Assembly: GCA_019419645.1 (NCBI GenBank)
Contig: DXZN01000055.1
Coordinates: forward strand, 1 to 13,023
DNA: 13,023 bases
Direction of reading: 5' to 3'
Source of the DNA: Collinsella sp.
Lineage (GTDB): Bacteria > Actinomycetota > Coriobacteriia > Coriobacteriales > Coriobacteriaceae
Part shown: positions 1 to 7,167 of the stretch, piece by piece
Numbering within the stretch: the first letter of the stretch is position 1
Layout of the letters: every line of letters begins with the position of its first letter
The notes under the pieces: model-generated
The model's database searches: none
Told to the model about the DNA's origin: nothing
Seen by the model: only the letters and a program-made list of their open reading frames with translations
Position numbers and translations under genes: made by a program

Positions 1-64
1 CGCAGGAAGCTTGGATACGCCTAGGCGCGGTCCAAGAAATCGTCCGCACCCCCTTAGCTAACTT
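1..64. other. Window-edge sequence, no assignable gene
   Basis: This stretch precedes the palindrome and gene at 134. One plus frame closes at a TAG at 22-24, another stays open from the edge to a TAA at 59-61, and a third runs on past 120. Any of them could be the tail of a gene lying to the left, but none is long enough to recognise. No hairpin-plus-T-tract terminator is visible here. Confidence 0.3.
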
Positions 65-95
65 ATATCCCCAATTCAAACCGAATTGGGGATAT
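65..95. promoter_or_regulatory. Perfect 12-bp inverted repeat, likely operator overlapping a promoter
   Basis: ATATCCCCAATT (65-76) is matched exactly by AATTGGGGATAT (84-95) across a 7-nt spacer. The right arm overlaps a -10-like hexamer TATGAT (93-98), also readable as the extended -10 TGATACAAA (95-103). Transcription would start near 105, about 29 nt before the start codon at 134. No T-tract follows the repeat, which argues against a terminator. An operator for a dimeric regulator fits better. The regulator is not identifiable from this window. Confidence 0.5.
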
Positions 96-133
96 GATAC
101 AAACCGTTGTTCTGCCCAAGGAGGTTATTCATC

Positions 134-1663
134 ATGAACGAGTCATATCGCTTGGGCGAGCAATCGATTATTGCCTATCTTCAGCGACTTGCGAATGGTG
201 TCTCGACCGCCGAACTCGATGTTTCCGTGCTACCTGCTGAGCTACGCGCCGTTGGTGAGCAACTGCAAAAGACGCATGCCATCCTGCAACAAGAGCGCCA
301 GCTGCTTGAGTGCAACGCCTATATCGATCCGCTCACCAACTTGGACAACCGTGGCGGACTCGACCGTCACGTCGAGCAGCTCTGGCGCAAAGGCGACCCC
401 TTCACCTGCGCCTATATTGACATCGACCATCTCAAGCATTGCAATGATAGGTTTGGCCACGCCGAAGGCAATCGCTATATTCTGAGCATCTGTCGCACGC
501 TCTCCGAAACCATGGAGCACGATGAGATGCTGTTCCGTATCGGTGGAGACGAGTTTGTGCTTATCTCGCTCTCTGCAAACGAGACTGAACTCGAGCAGCG
601 CTTGGAGCAGGTACGTGCCGGGCTGATCGAGGCGAGCTCAGGTGGCAAGGCGCCCATGATCGCTAGCTTTAGCTTTGGCTGCTCGCGCGTCAATCCACTT
701 GCCGGCGACACGCGTCGCCAGATGACGATGGATGCCGATCGCAAGATGTATCGCTATAAGCTTATGCATCGTGTGCAGCAACCGAAAGACAATGACGCGC
801 CGCCACACCCAATTGCCGAGCAGCTTCCGTGCAACGACCGCGTATTCCAAGCGATCTCTATGAGCTCCGAGACGCGCTATCCGTTTATCCTCAATCTCGA
901 TACGGGCGAATCACAATGGTCGGTTAATGCCGTACGCGATTTTGACCTGCCCTCCCAGCATCCCTACAACTCACTCGACTTGTGGCTTGCCCGCGTTCAC
1001 CCCGAGGACCGCGACAACGTACGCGCCGAGCTCGACATGGTGATAAACGGTACGTGGCACTTCCACTACATGCAGTATCGCGTGATGGATGCCACCGAAG
1101 CATACGTGCTTTGCGACTGCACGGGCTACCGCTTGGACGGCACCGATACCGAGCCCAACATGTACGTGGGCATGATTATCAACCGCAGCTTGGCAGATAC
1201 GACCGATTCCGTGACCGGCCTGGGCGACATCCACGCCCTGGTCAACGCCATTGGCGAAATGCGTCGCGTCGCGCGCAAGGCGGGCTTGGTCGCCATTAAA
1301 ATCGACGATATCGCTCAGGTCAATGCCCGCTTTGGCTTTGATGCAGGCGACCGCGTTTTGGCGGAGAGCGCCGCCTGCCTCATGGATTGTTCGCGCGGTA
1401 AGGGTCGTCTGTTCCGCTCGACCGGACCGATGTTCGTGGCGCTTTTCGACGAATTCGATCCCGAAGAGACCGACGCGATCGCAAAGGAAATCGAGCGGTT
1501 CCTGGGCTCTCCCGTGCTCTTTGGCTCGTTTGAATATCAGCCGCCCCTTCGCGTGGCCACGCTTCATCTGGATACCGTCGACCGACAGCCCGTTTCCATT
1601 TTGAACGAGCTCAAAGTGTTGCTCGGGAAAGCCGTGCAGGTGCCAGGTACCAAACTGGATTAG
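134..1663 (+). CDS. Diguanylate cyclase: GGDEF, PAS-like, degenerate GGDEF
   Basis: Predicted to make cyclic di-GMP from two GTP. The ATG at 134 is chosen over an upstream TTG at 107 because AAGGAGG lies at 118-124; this gives 509 aa. There is no signal peptide or membrane span, so it is cytosolic. Residues about 30-62 are helical and coiled-coil-like. The first GGDEF domain (about 62-215) has DPLTNLDNR (65-73), the metal and nucleotide segment around DIDHLKHCNDRFGH (96-109) and an intact GGDEF (137-141). The inhibitory RxxD site normally just before it is absent; EHDE occupies that place. Residues about 245-350 resemble a PAS fold. A second GGDEF-like domain follows (about 353-500), with TGLGD (361-365) and NARFGFDAGD (397-406), but its signature has become STGPM (429-433), so it is probably a sensory or GTP-binding pseudo-enzyme. 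The gene stands alone, with a palindrome upstream that may regulate it. Catalytic assignment is strong; the sensed signal is unknown. Confidence 0.9.
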   Translation: MNESYRLGEQSIIAYLQRLANGVSTAELDVSVLPAELRAVGEQLQKTHAILQQERQLLECNAYIDPLTNLDNRGGLDRHVEQLWRKGDPFTCAYIDIDHLKHCNDRFGHAEGNRYILSICRTLSETMEHDEMLFRIGGDEFVLISLSANETELEQRLEQVRAGLIEASSGGKAPMIASFSFGCSRVNPLAGDTRRQMTMDADRKMYRYKLMHRVQQPKDNDAPPHPIAEQLPCNDRVFQAISMSSETRYPFILNLDTGESQWSVNAVRDFDLPSQHPYNSLDLWLARVHPEDRDNVRAELDMVINGTWHFHYMQYRVMDATEAYVLCDCTGYRLDGTDTEPNMYVGMIINRSLADTTDSVTGLGDIHALVNAIGEMRRVARKAGLVAIKIDDIAQVNARFGFDAGDRVLAESAACLMDCSRGKGRLFRSTGPMFVALFDEFDPEETDAIAKEIERFLGSPVLFGSFEYQPPLRVATLHLDTVDRQPVSILNELKVLLGKAVQVPGTKLD

Positions 1664-1690
1664 CACCACGCCCGCACCGCCTCCCCCATC

Positions 1691-1731
1691 GTGCGATAAT
1701 CCTCTGCAGAAGTCACCAACAGCAGAGGGAG
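1691..1731 (+). promoter_or_regulatory. Possible promoter and RBS-overlapping hairpin
   Basis: TGCGATAAT (1692-1700) resembles an extended -10. Immediately after, CCTCTGC (1701-1707) can pair with GCAGAGG (1722-1728), and the latter is part of the Shine-Dalgarno sequence GAGGGAG (1725-1731) of the next gene. The stem might hide the ribosome site, but a start near 1707 would remove most of the left arm from the transcript. Both readings are tentative. Confidence 0.3.
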
Positions 1732-1737
1732 TTTGTG

Positions 1738-2361
1738 ATGAAGGTTCTTTTGGTCAATGGCAGCCCCAAGGCAAACGGCAACACCGCTCGCGCGCTCGCC
1801 GAAGTCGCCGAGCAACTTAAAGCCGAGGGCATCGACAGCGAGGTATTCCAACTGGGCGCCAAGCCCATCCGCGACTGCATCGGTTGCGGTCAGTGCGGCA
1901 AGCTTGGCGGTCGCTGCACCTTTGACGACGACGTGGTGAACGAGCTCATCGCTGCCGCCGAGCAGGCAGATGGCTTTGTCTTTGGCTCCCCCGTCTACTA
2001 TGCGCATCCCAGCGGACGCATCCTCTCGGCTCTCGACCGCGCATTCTATGCTGGCAGCAAGGCCTTTGTGCACAAGCCGGGTGCCGCGGTCGCCGTCGCC
2101 CGTCGCGGCGGCACGTCGACCACCTTCGATGTACTCAACAAATACTTCACTATCAACCAGATGCCCGTGGTGGCCTCCACATACTGGAACAACGTCTTTG
2201 GTGCCATGCCGGGCGAGGCCGCCCAGGACGCCGAGGGCCTGGCCACCATGCGCAACATCGGCAAGAACATGGCTTGGCTCCTGCATTGTATCGAGGCAGG
2301 GCAGGCTGCCGGCATCGAAGCCCCCGAAGCCGATCGCGAGCGCACCAACTTCATTCGTTAG
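1738..2361 (+). CDS. Flavodoxin-family NAD(P)H-dependent FMN oxidoreductase
   Basis: A 207-aa flavodoxin-fold protein of the NADPH-dependent FMN reductase / iron-sulfur flavoprotein type. The phosphate-binding loop GSPKANGNT (8-16) follows the first strand MKVLLVN, and GSPVYY (83-88) is the second FMN-contact loop. A Cys cluster CIGCGQC plus a further Cys (47, 50, 53, 60) lies between them, as in family members that use it for a metal or Fe-S site or for thiol chemistry. A His-Lys-Pro/RRGG region (112-125) precedes the C-terminal half. The physiological substrate cannot be read from sequence. ATG 1738 is chosen over the adjacent GTG 1735 because GAGGGAG (1725-1731) is spaced better for it. 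Only 11 nt separate it from the next gene, so the two are probably co-transcribed. Confidence 0.88.
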   Translation: MKVLLVNGSPKANGNTARALAEVAEQLKAEGIDSEVFQLGAKPIRDCIGCGQCGKLGGRCTFDDDVVNELIAAAEQADGFVFGSPVYYAHPSGRILSALDRAFYAGSKAFVHKPGAAVAVARRGGTSTTFDVLNKYFTINQMPVVASTYWNNVFGAMPGEAAQDAEGLATMRNIGKNMAWLLHCIEAGQAAGIEAPEADRERTNFIR

Positions 2362-2372
2362 AACGGCGGAAC

Positions 2373-2714
2373 ATGAATATCCAGATTTTTGGCACCAAGA
2401 AGTCCTTCGATACCAAGAAGGCCCAGCGCTATTTTAAGGAGCGCCGCATCAAGGTGCAGTTTATCGACCTTAAGGAAAAGGAGATGAGCAAAGGCGAGCT
2501 CACGAGCGTGATGCAGGCGGTCGGCGGCATCGACAAGCTGCTCAACCCCAAGGCCAAGGACGAGGAGACGCTCGCGCTCATCCAGCACCTCACCCCTAGC
2601 CAGCGCTTCGACAAGTTGCTCGAGAACCAGCAGGTTCTAGCCGAGCCCATCGTGCGCAACGGCAAAAAGGCCACCGTCGGTTATTGCCCCGATGTATGGG
2701 GAGCCTGGGAGTAG
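2373..2714 (+). CDS. ArsC/Spx-fold protein lacking the catalytic cysteine
   Basis: A 113-aa protein with the thioredoxin-like fold of the ArsC/Spx/YffB family: the start MNIQIFGTKKS, helix DTKKAQRYFKER, strand VQFIDLKEKE, and a C-terminal EPIVRNGKKATVGY with VW close to the end. In active relatives this first loop carries a Cys (for example KNCDT in YffB, SCTSC in Spx). Ungapped alignment puts Ser11 there and Thr14 where Spx has its second Cys. The only Cys is residue 105, near the C-terminus. The Arg found before the cis-Pro in many relatives is replaced by Ala-Glu (90-91). Classical arsenate reduction is therefore unlikely; a binding or regulatory role is an inference. A GGCGGA ribosome site lies at 2365-2370. 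It follows the flavoprotein gene by 11 nt and probably shares its transcript, which hints at a redox connection. Confidence 0.8.
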   Translation: MNIQIFGTKKSFDTKKAQRYFKERRIKVQFIDLKEKEMSKGELTSVMQAVGGIDKLLNPKAKDEETLALIQHLTPSQRFDKLLENQQVLAEPIVRNGKKATVGYCPDVWGAWE

Positions 2715-2800
2715 CCTGTGTTATTTGCCGGCGCGTGGGTATAAGAGCAGGCGTTTGGCATAAGATTCAACTGTAAGCCATGTCTAACAAAGGAGGGCAC

Positions 2801-3931
2801 ATGCCCAACAAACCCGTGAAGATCATCATGCTTACCGGATACCTCGGTGCCGGCAAGACCACACTGCTCAACCACATCCTCGCTAACGACGGCGGCATCC
2901 GCGCCGCCGTGATCGTCAACGATATCGGCGAGATCAACGTCGACGCCAGCCTCATCGCCGACGGCGGCCTTTCCGAGACCGACGACCTCATCCCGCTCAC
3001 CAACGGCTGCATCTGCTGCACGCTTTCGGACGACCTTGCCAACCAGCTGCAGGGCATCGCCGATTCGGGCAAGTTCGACTACATCATCATCGAGGCCTCG
3101 GGTATCTGCGAGCCTATCCCCATCGCCTACACCATCTCGAGCTTCTGCGACGAGGCCAAGGTGGGCGGCCAGCCCAAGCTTGCACTCGACAACATCGTGG
3201 CTGTGGTCGATTGCGCCCGCATGTACGACGAGTTCAACGGCGGCCGCGACCTGTTGGCCGAGGATATCGACGAGGACGACATCGAGAGCCTGCTCATCCA
3301 GCAGATCGAGTTCTGCTCCACGCTGATCCTTAACAAGACCGATACCGTGAGCCCTGAGCAGATTGCCGAGCTCAAGGCTATCGTGCGCAGCCTGCAGAAG
3401 GACGCCGTGATTGTCGAGGCCCAAAACGGCGAGGTCCCCATGGAGGAGCTGCTCGACACCGACCGCTTCGACTTTATGCGCGCCTACAACTCCGCCGCCT
3501 GGATCGAGGCCATGGAGCATCCCGAGGAGCACGACGACCCCGAGGTGCTCGAATACGACATCGAGACCTTTGTGTACTCGCGCCGCAAGCCGTTTGACCT
3601 GCAGAAGTTCACCGATTTTGTTGAGCAGGAGTGGCCCGACGAGGTCATCCGCGTCAAGGGTCCGCTGTGGCAGGCCAGCAATCCGGACATGTGCTACATG
3701 TTCGAGCAGGCCGGCCACCAGATGCGCCTGATGGAGAACGGCCTGTTCGTTGATTCCGCACCCGAGGGCGAGAAGCAGAAGATCATCGACGAGAACCCCG
3801 AGATCATGCAGATTTGGGACGACGAGACGGGCGACCGCATGACGAGCCTGTGCATCATCGGCCGTCACATGGACAAGGATGCGCTCATCGCCTCCCTCGA
3901 TGCCTGCCTGACCGACTGGCACCGCGCCTAG
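2801..3931 (+). CDS. COG0523/CobW-family GTP-binding metallochaperone
   Basis: A 376-aa G3E-family P-loop GTPase. Walker A is GYLGAGKTT (13-21), the metal-binding CxCC motif is GCICC (69-73, cysteines 70, 72, 73), a DxxG-like segment and EASG (98-101) follow, and the guanine-specificity motif is NKTD (178-181). A linker with EHPEEHDDPE (239-248) leads to the CobW C-terminal domain (about 254-370). Members hand metals, typically zinc, cobalt or nickel, to target proteins. The subfamily and metal cannot be told here, because no Zur-type operator or metal-enzyme neighbour is visible. ATG 2801 is preferred over ATG 2780 because AGGAGG lies at 2791-2796, inside the longer version. A palindromic terminator follows at 3971-4011. 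Confidence 0.88.
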   Translation: MPNKPVKIIMLTGYLGAGKTTLLNHILANDGGIRAAVIVNDIGEINVDASLIADGGLSETDDLIPLTNGCICCTLSDDLANQLQGIADSGKFDYIIIEASGICEPIPIAYTISSFCDEAKVGGQPKLALDNIVAVVDCARMYDEFNGGRDLLAEDIDEDDIESLLIQQIEFCSTLILNKTDTVSPEQIAELKAIVRSLQKDAVIVEAQNGEVPMEELLDTDRFDFMRAYNSAAWIEAMEHPEEHDDPEVLEYDIETFVYSRRKPFDLQKFTDFVEQEWPDEVIRVKGPLWQASNPDMCYMFEQAGHQMRLMENGLFVDSAPEGEKQKIIDENPEIMQIWDDETGDRMTSLCIIGRHMDKDALIASLDACLTDWHRA

Positions 3932-3970
3932 GTTTATCCAAGCGGGCATTTTTCCGCCTACGTAACCGCC

Positions 3971-4011
3971 AAACCACCACGAAGGTGCCTGTCCCCTTCG
4001 TGGTGGTTTTT
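3971..4011 (+). terminator. Palindromic repeat acting as Rho-independent terminator
   Basis: The arms AAACCACCACGAAGG (3971-3985) and CCTTCGTGGTGGTTT (3995-4009) are a perfect 15-bp match around a 9-nt loop, and the right arm runs into five Ts (4007-4011). It fits termination of the GTPase gene ending at 3931. The loop region CTGTCC followed by CCTT resembles the centre of the repeats at 4626 and 8354, so it is probably a related dispersed element. It leaves only 21 nt before the trmL start. Confidence 0.8.
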
Positions 4012-4032
4012 CGTTCTGAGCCAAGGAGATTC

Positions 4033-4632
4033 ATGTTCAACATTGTGCTGTATGCGCCCGAGATTCCGGCCAATACGGGCAATATCGGCCGCACCTGCGT
4101 GGTTACCGGCGCCCGCCTGCATCTGGTGGAGCCGCTGGGGTTTTCGCTCGACGACAAGACGGTGCGTCGCGCCGGCCTGGGCTACTGGCAAAATTTGGAC
4201 GTGACGACCTATGCCGGCTGGGAGGATTTCCTTGCGCGCAACGGCCTCTCCCCCGCCGACGAACGCCTGCATCTGCTGACCAAAAAGGCGCGCCGCACCT
4301 ATGCGCAAAGTACCTACCGCGACGGTGACTTTTTGGTCTTTGGCAGCGAGAGCTCGGGGATTCCCGAGCCACTGCTTGCCGCGGCGCCCGAGCGCTGCGA
4401 GCGCATCCCCATGTTGCGCGATTGCGACTCGCTCGAAAACGCCGACGCCTGGGAGGCCCACGAGGAGTCGCTCGGGCATACCGAGGACAGCCACGAAGCC
4501 ATCCTTCGACAGGATATCTGCGGCAACTTCGTCGACCCGGACGACTACCGCATCAGCGCTCTCAACCTCTCCAACAGCGCCGCCATCGTCCTCTACGAGG
4601 CCCTGCGCCAAACAGGCTTTCCGGGAATGTGA
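4033..4632 (+). CDS. trmL: tRNA (cytidine/uridine-34-2'-O)-methyltransferase
   Basis: A SPOUT-fold enzyme that methylates the ribose of the tRNA wobble nucleotide using S-adenosylmethionine. The 199-aa protein opens with MFNIVLYAPEIPANTGNIGR, the family hallmark containing the conserved NTGNIGR (14-20). LVEPLGF (31-37), FGSESSGIP (103-111) and the knot-forming SALNLSNSAAIVLYEALRQ (175-193) follow. TrmL is usually about 155-160 aa; the excess is an insert of about 47 residues (128-174), acidic and Cys/His-containing, between RIPM and the knot. The start is set by AAGGAG at 4023-4028; in-frame codons further upstream would translate through the terminator hairpin and are rejected. The stop TGA and the final Met lie inside the palindrome 4626-4658. 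Confidence 0.92.
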   Translation: MFNIVLYAPEIPANTGNIGRTCVVTGARLHLVEPLGFSLDDKTVRRAGLGYWQNLDVTTYAGWEDFLARNGLSPADERLHLLTKKARRTYAQSTYRDGDFLVFGSESSGIPEPLLAAAPERCERIPMLRDCDSLENADAWEAHEESLGHTEDSHEAILRQDICGNFVDPDDYRISALNLSNSAAIVLYEALRQTGFPGM

Positions 4633-4658
4633 CAAAGGAACTGTCCCTTTGTCACATT
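4626..4658. repeat. Dispersed palindrome, copy 1; bidirectional terminator-like
   Basis: AATGTGACAAAGG (4626-4638) and CCTTTGTCACATT (4646-4658) form a perfect 13-bp stem with loop AACTGTC. It sits between the convergent trmL and uvrA-like genes, whose stops are at 4630-4632 and 4662-4664, and may end both transcripts, although no long T-tract follows. The loop and nearly the whole stem recur at 8354-8386. Confidence 0.85.
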
Positions 4659-4661
4659 CGG

Positions 4662-7142
4662 TTATAGGTAGCGGCCGGTGATGCTTGCGGGGCAGGCCAC
4701 GATGTCGCCCGGCGTGCCGGCGCAGACGATTTGCCCGCCCGCGTCACCGCCGCCCGGGCCCATGTCGATCACATAGTCGGCGTTGCGGATAAGGTCGAGG
4801 TCGTGTTCGATCACGACAACTGTGGCGCCCTTGGCGACGAGGCCGTCAAACACACTCAGCAACACCTGAACATCGAGCGGATGCAGGCCGATCGTGGGCT
4901 CGTCAAATACGAATACGGCATCGTCCTGCACGCGGCCCATCTCGCTCGCAAGCTTAAGACGCTGCGCCTCGCCGCCCGAAAGCGCCGGCGTGGGCTCACC
5001 GAGCGTGAGATAACCCAATCCCAGGTCGTGCAAGGTCTGCAAGCGCGCCTGAACCTTCTTGAGCCCCACCGTGGCGTCGAGCGCTTCGTCCACACTCATG
5101 TCCATGAGCTGCGGCAACGTAAGCAGGCTCCCGTCCTTGCCCTCGCGATGGATATGCGAAGCCGCGTCTACATAACGTGAGCCGCGACATGCCGGGCAGA
5201 CGATCTCGACGTCGGGCAAAAACTGCACGTCGAGCGATATCGAACCCGTGCCATCGCACGTAGGGCAGCGCAAAGCGCCAGTGTTGTAGCTAAATGCGCC
5301 TGCCTTGTAGCCGGCTGCCTTGGCCTCGGGCGTGCGGGCGAAGGCGCGACGCAGTTCATCATGGATGTCGGCATAAGTCGCTACCGTCGAACGCACGTTG
5401 GCACCGATGGGCGTGGCGTCTATCAGGTTGGCACGTGCAATGCCCTCGGCATCGACCCAACGCACGTGTTTTGGCAGGCGCTCGCTGGCTGCCTGCGCCT
5501 TAAGTGCCGGGATGAGTGTCTCGAGCACCAACGTCGTCTTACCCGAACCCGAAACGCCCGTCACCGCGACAAGGCGACCGCGCGGTATATCGACTTCGAG
5601 CGGTTTGACGGTATGGATGGCATCGGTCGCCATGCGGATATGGCCCCGGTCAAACATTTCGTCGTCAGGCACCTGCGGACGCAAGCGCTCAGGCTCCGAG
5701 CGCAAAAATGGGGCGATGCGGCTGCCCTGCGATTCTTCGACCTCACCTACCGCGCCCGCGGCGATCACATTGCCGCCGCCTGCTCCGGCAACGGGGCCCA
5801 TCTCGACCAGATAGTCGGCTTCCGCCAGTACGCGCGTGTCGTGGTCGACAACGACCACGGTGTTGCCGTCATCCACCAAATCGCGCATCACGCCTACCAG
5901 GCCGCCGACATTGGCAGGATGCAAGCCAATCGAGGGCTCGTCCAGCACATAGAGCACGCCCGTCGATCGGTTACGCACCACGCGGGCGAGCTGCACGCGC
6001 TGACGCTCGCCCGTGGAGAGCGTGGCACCGGCGCGGTCGAGTGAAAGGTAATCGAGGCCCAGATCGACCAGTCGACGGGCCGTGCTCAAAAACGAATCGC
6101 AGATATCCGTCGCCATGGGCTGCATCTCGGCCGGCAAGGATGCGGGCACCCCGCGCACCCACTCAATCGCCTCACCCAGCGTCATAGCCGCGGCCTGCGC
6201 CAGATTGATACCGCGCACCTGGGGATGGCGTGCGGCCTCGGAGAGACGCGTGCCGCCACAGTCACGGCATGGCCCCTCGCGCAAAAAGCGCGCCACGCGC
6301 TTGAGGCCCTTGTCGTCCTTAACCTTGGCGAGCGCATTCTCGACGGTATAGACAGCGTTGTAATAGGTAAAATCGAGCGGCGTGGCGCCCTCGCCGTTTT
6401 TGGGAACGTAGAGAATGTGCTTTTTAACCGCCGGACCGTGGAACACGATGTCGCGCTCTTGAGGCGTGAGCTGGTTAAACGGCACGTCGGTGCGCACGCC
6501 CATCTCGCCGGCTACCTGCTTCATCAGATCCCACATGAGCGTACCCCAGGGAAGCACCGCGCCTTCGTTGATGGTCTTTGACTCGTCGGGCACCAGGCTC
6601 GCTTCGTCCACCTCGCGCATGACACCGGTGCCGCCGCAGGTAGGGCACGCACCGCCGCTGTTAAAGGCAAGGTCCTCGGCACTCGGCGCGTAGAACTCGC
6701 GGCCGCATGCGGGGCACGTGAGCGACAGGCCCGCAGCCACGTTAAGGCTCGGCTCCACACGCGCCCCGCAATGTGGGCACACGTGATGGGCACAGCGGCT
6801 AAAGAGCAAACGCAGACTGTTGTTGAGCTCGGTCATGGTACCAAAGGTCGAGCGCACGCCTGGCACACTGGGACGCTGATGCAACGCGAGTGCCGCCGGT
6901 ACGTGCAATACCTCGTCCACCTGGGCGTGCTCGGCCTGCGTCAGGCGACGTCGAGTATAGGTGCTGAGCGCCTCCAGGTAACGGCGCGAGCCCTCGGCAT
7001 AAAGAACTCCCAGCGCCAGCGAGCTCTTGCCCGAGCCCGACACGCCGGCAATGCCCACGAGCCTCCCCAGCGGAATATCGATATCGATGTCCTTGAGATT
7101 GTGGACACGTGCACCGCGCACCTCGATAGCCTGCGGGCTCAT
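4662..7142 (-). CDS. UvrA-like ABC ATPase without UvrB-binding domain (UvrA2-like)
   Basis: An 826-aa tandem ABC ATPase of the UvrA family. Half one has Walker A GVSGSGKSS (33-41), signature LSTGERQR (375-382, Thr instead of the usual second Gly) and Walker B VLYVLDEPS (396-404). Half two has GVSGSGKTT (529-537), LSGGEAQR (721-728) and VFVFDEPT (743-750). Zinc-module Cys pairs are CPHC (122-125), CPAC (143-146), CPTC (166-169), CRDC (292-295), CPTC (626-629) and CPAC (649-652). Canonical UvrA is about 940-970 aa, with a UvrB-binding domain of roughly 130 residues between the first CPxC module and the ACPxC segment; only about 40 residues occupy it here. That is the UvrA2/DrrC-type paralogue, linked elsewhere to DNA-damage tolerance or DNA-binding-drug resistance; nucleotide excision through UvrB is not expected. 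ATG 7142 is chosen because homology begins just after it; ATG 7175, overlapping the upstream stop, is possible. It is 25 nt downstream of the AAA+ gene and probably co-transcribed. Confidence 0.87.
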   Translation of the reverse strand: MSPQAIEVRGARVHNLKDIDIDIPLGRLVGIAGVSGSGKSSLALGVLYAEGSRRYLEALSTYTRRRLTQAEHAQVDEVLHVPAALALHQRPSVPGVRSTFGTMTELNNSLRLLFSRCAHHVCPHCGARVEPSLNVAAGLSLTCPACGREFYAPSAEDLAFNSGGACPTCGGTGVMREVDEASLVPDESKTINEGAVLPWGTLMWDLMKQVAGEMGVRTDVPFNQLTPQERDIVFHGPAVKKHILYVPKNGEGATPLDFTYYNAVYTVENALAKVKDDKGLKRVARFLREGPCRDCGGTRLSEAARHPQVRGINLAQAAAMTLGEAIEWVRGVPASLPAEMQPMATDICDSFLSTARRLVDLGLDYLSLDRAGATLSTGERQRVQLARVVRNRSTGVLYVLDEPSIGLHPANVGGLVGVMRDLVDDGNTVVVVDHDTRVLAEADYLVEMGPVAGAGGGNVIAAGAVGEVEESQGSRIAPFLRSEPERLRPQVPDDEMFDRGHIRMATDAIHTVKPLEVDIPRGRLVAVTGVSGSGKTTLVLETLIPALKAQAASERLPKHVRWVDAEGIARANLIDATPIGANVRSTVATYADIHDELRRAFARTPEAKAAGYKAGAFSYNTGALRCPTCDGTGSISLDVQFLPDVEIVCPACRGSRYVDAASHIHREGKDGSLLTLPQLMDMSVDEALDATVGLKKVQARLQTLHDLGLGYLTLGEPTPALSGGEAQRLKLASEMGRVQDDAVFVFDEPTIGLHPLDVQVLLSVFDGLVAKGATVVVIEHDLDLIRNADYVIDMGPGGGDAGGQIVCAGTPGDIVACPASITGRYL

Positions 7143-7167
7143 CTTCTGTTCCGTCACCTTTATCACC

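Noticed and set aside
971..1669. 232-codon minus-strand open frame opposite the diguanylate cyclase
   Set aside because: Shadow of a well-supported gene; no ribosome site or domain.
2681..4024. 447-codon open frame on the minus strand opposite the CobW-type gene
   Set aside because: It mirrors a clearly homologous plus-strand gene with GTPase motifs; its composition is His/Val/Leu/Gly-Ala rich as expected of antisense GC-rich DNA, and it has no recognisable domain.
3814..4032. In-frame upstream extension of trmL
   Set aside because: It would translate through the terminator hairpin at 3971-4011 and overlap the CobW-type gene; the hallmark N-terminus begins at 4033 right after AAGGAG.
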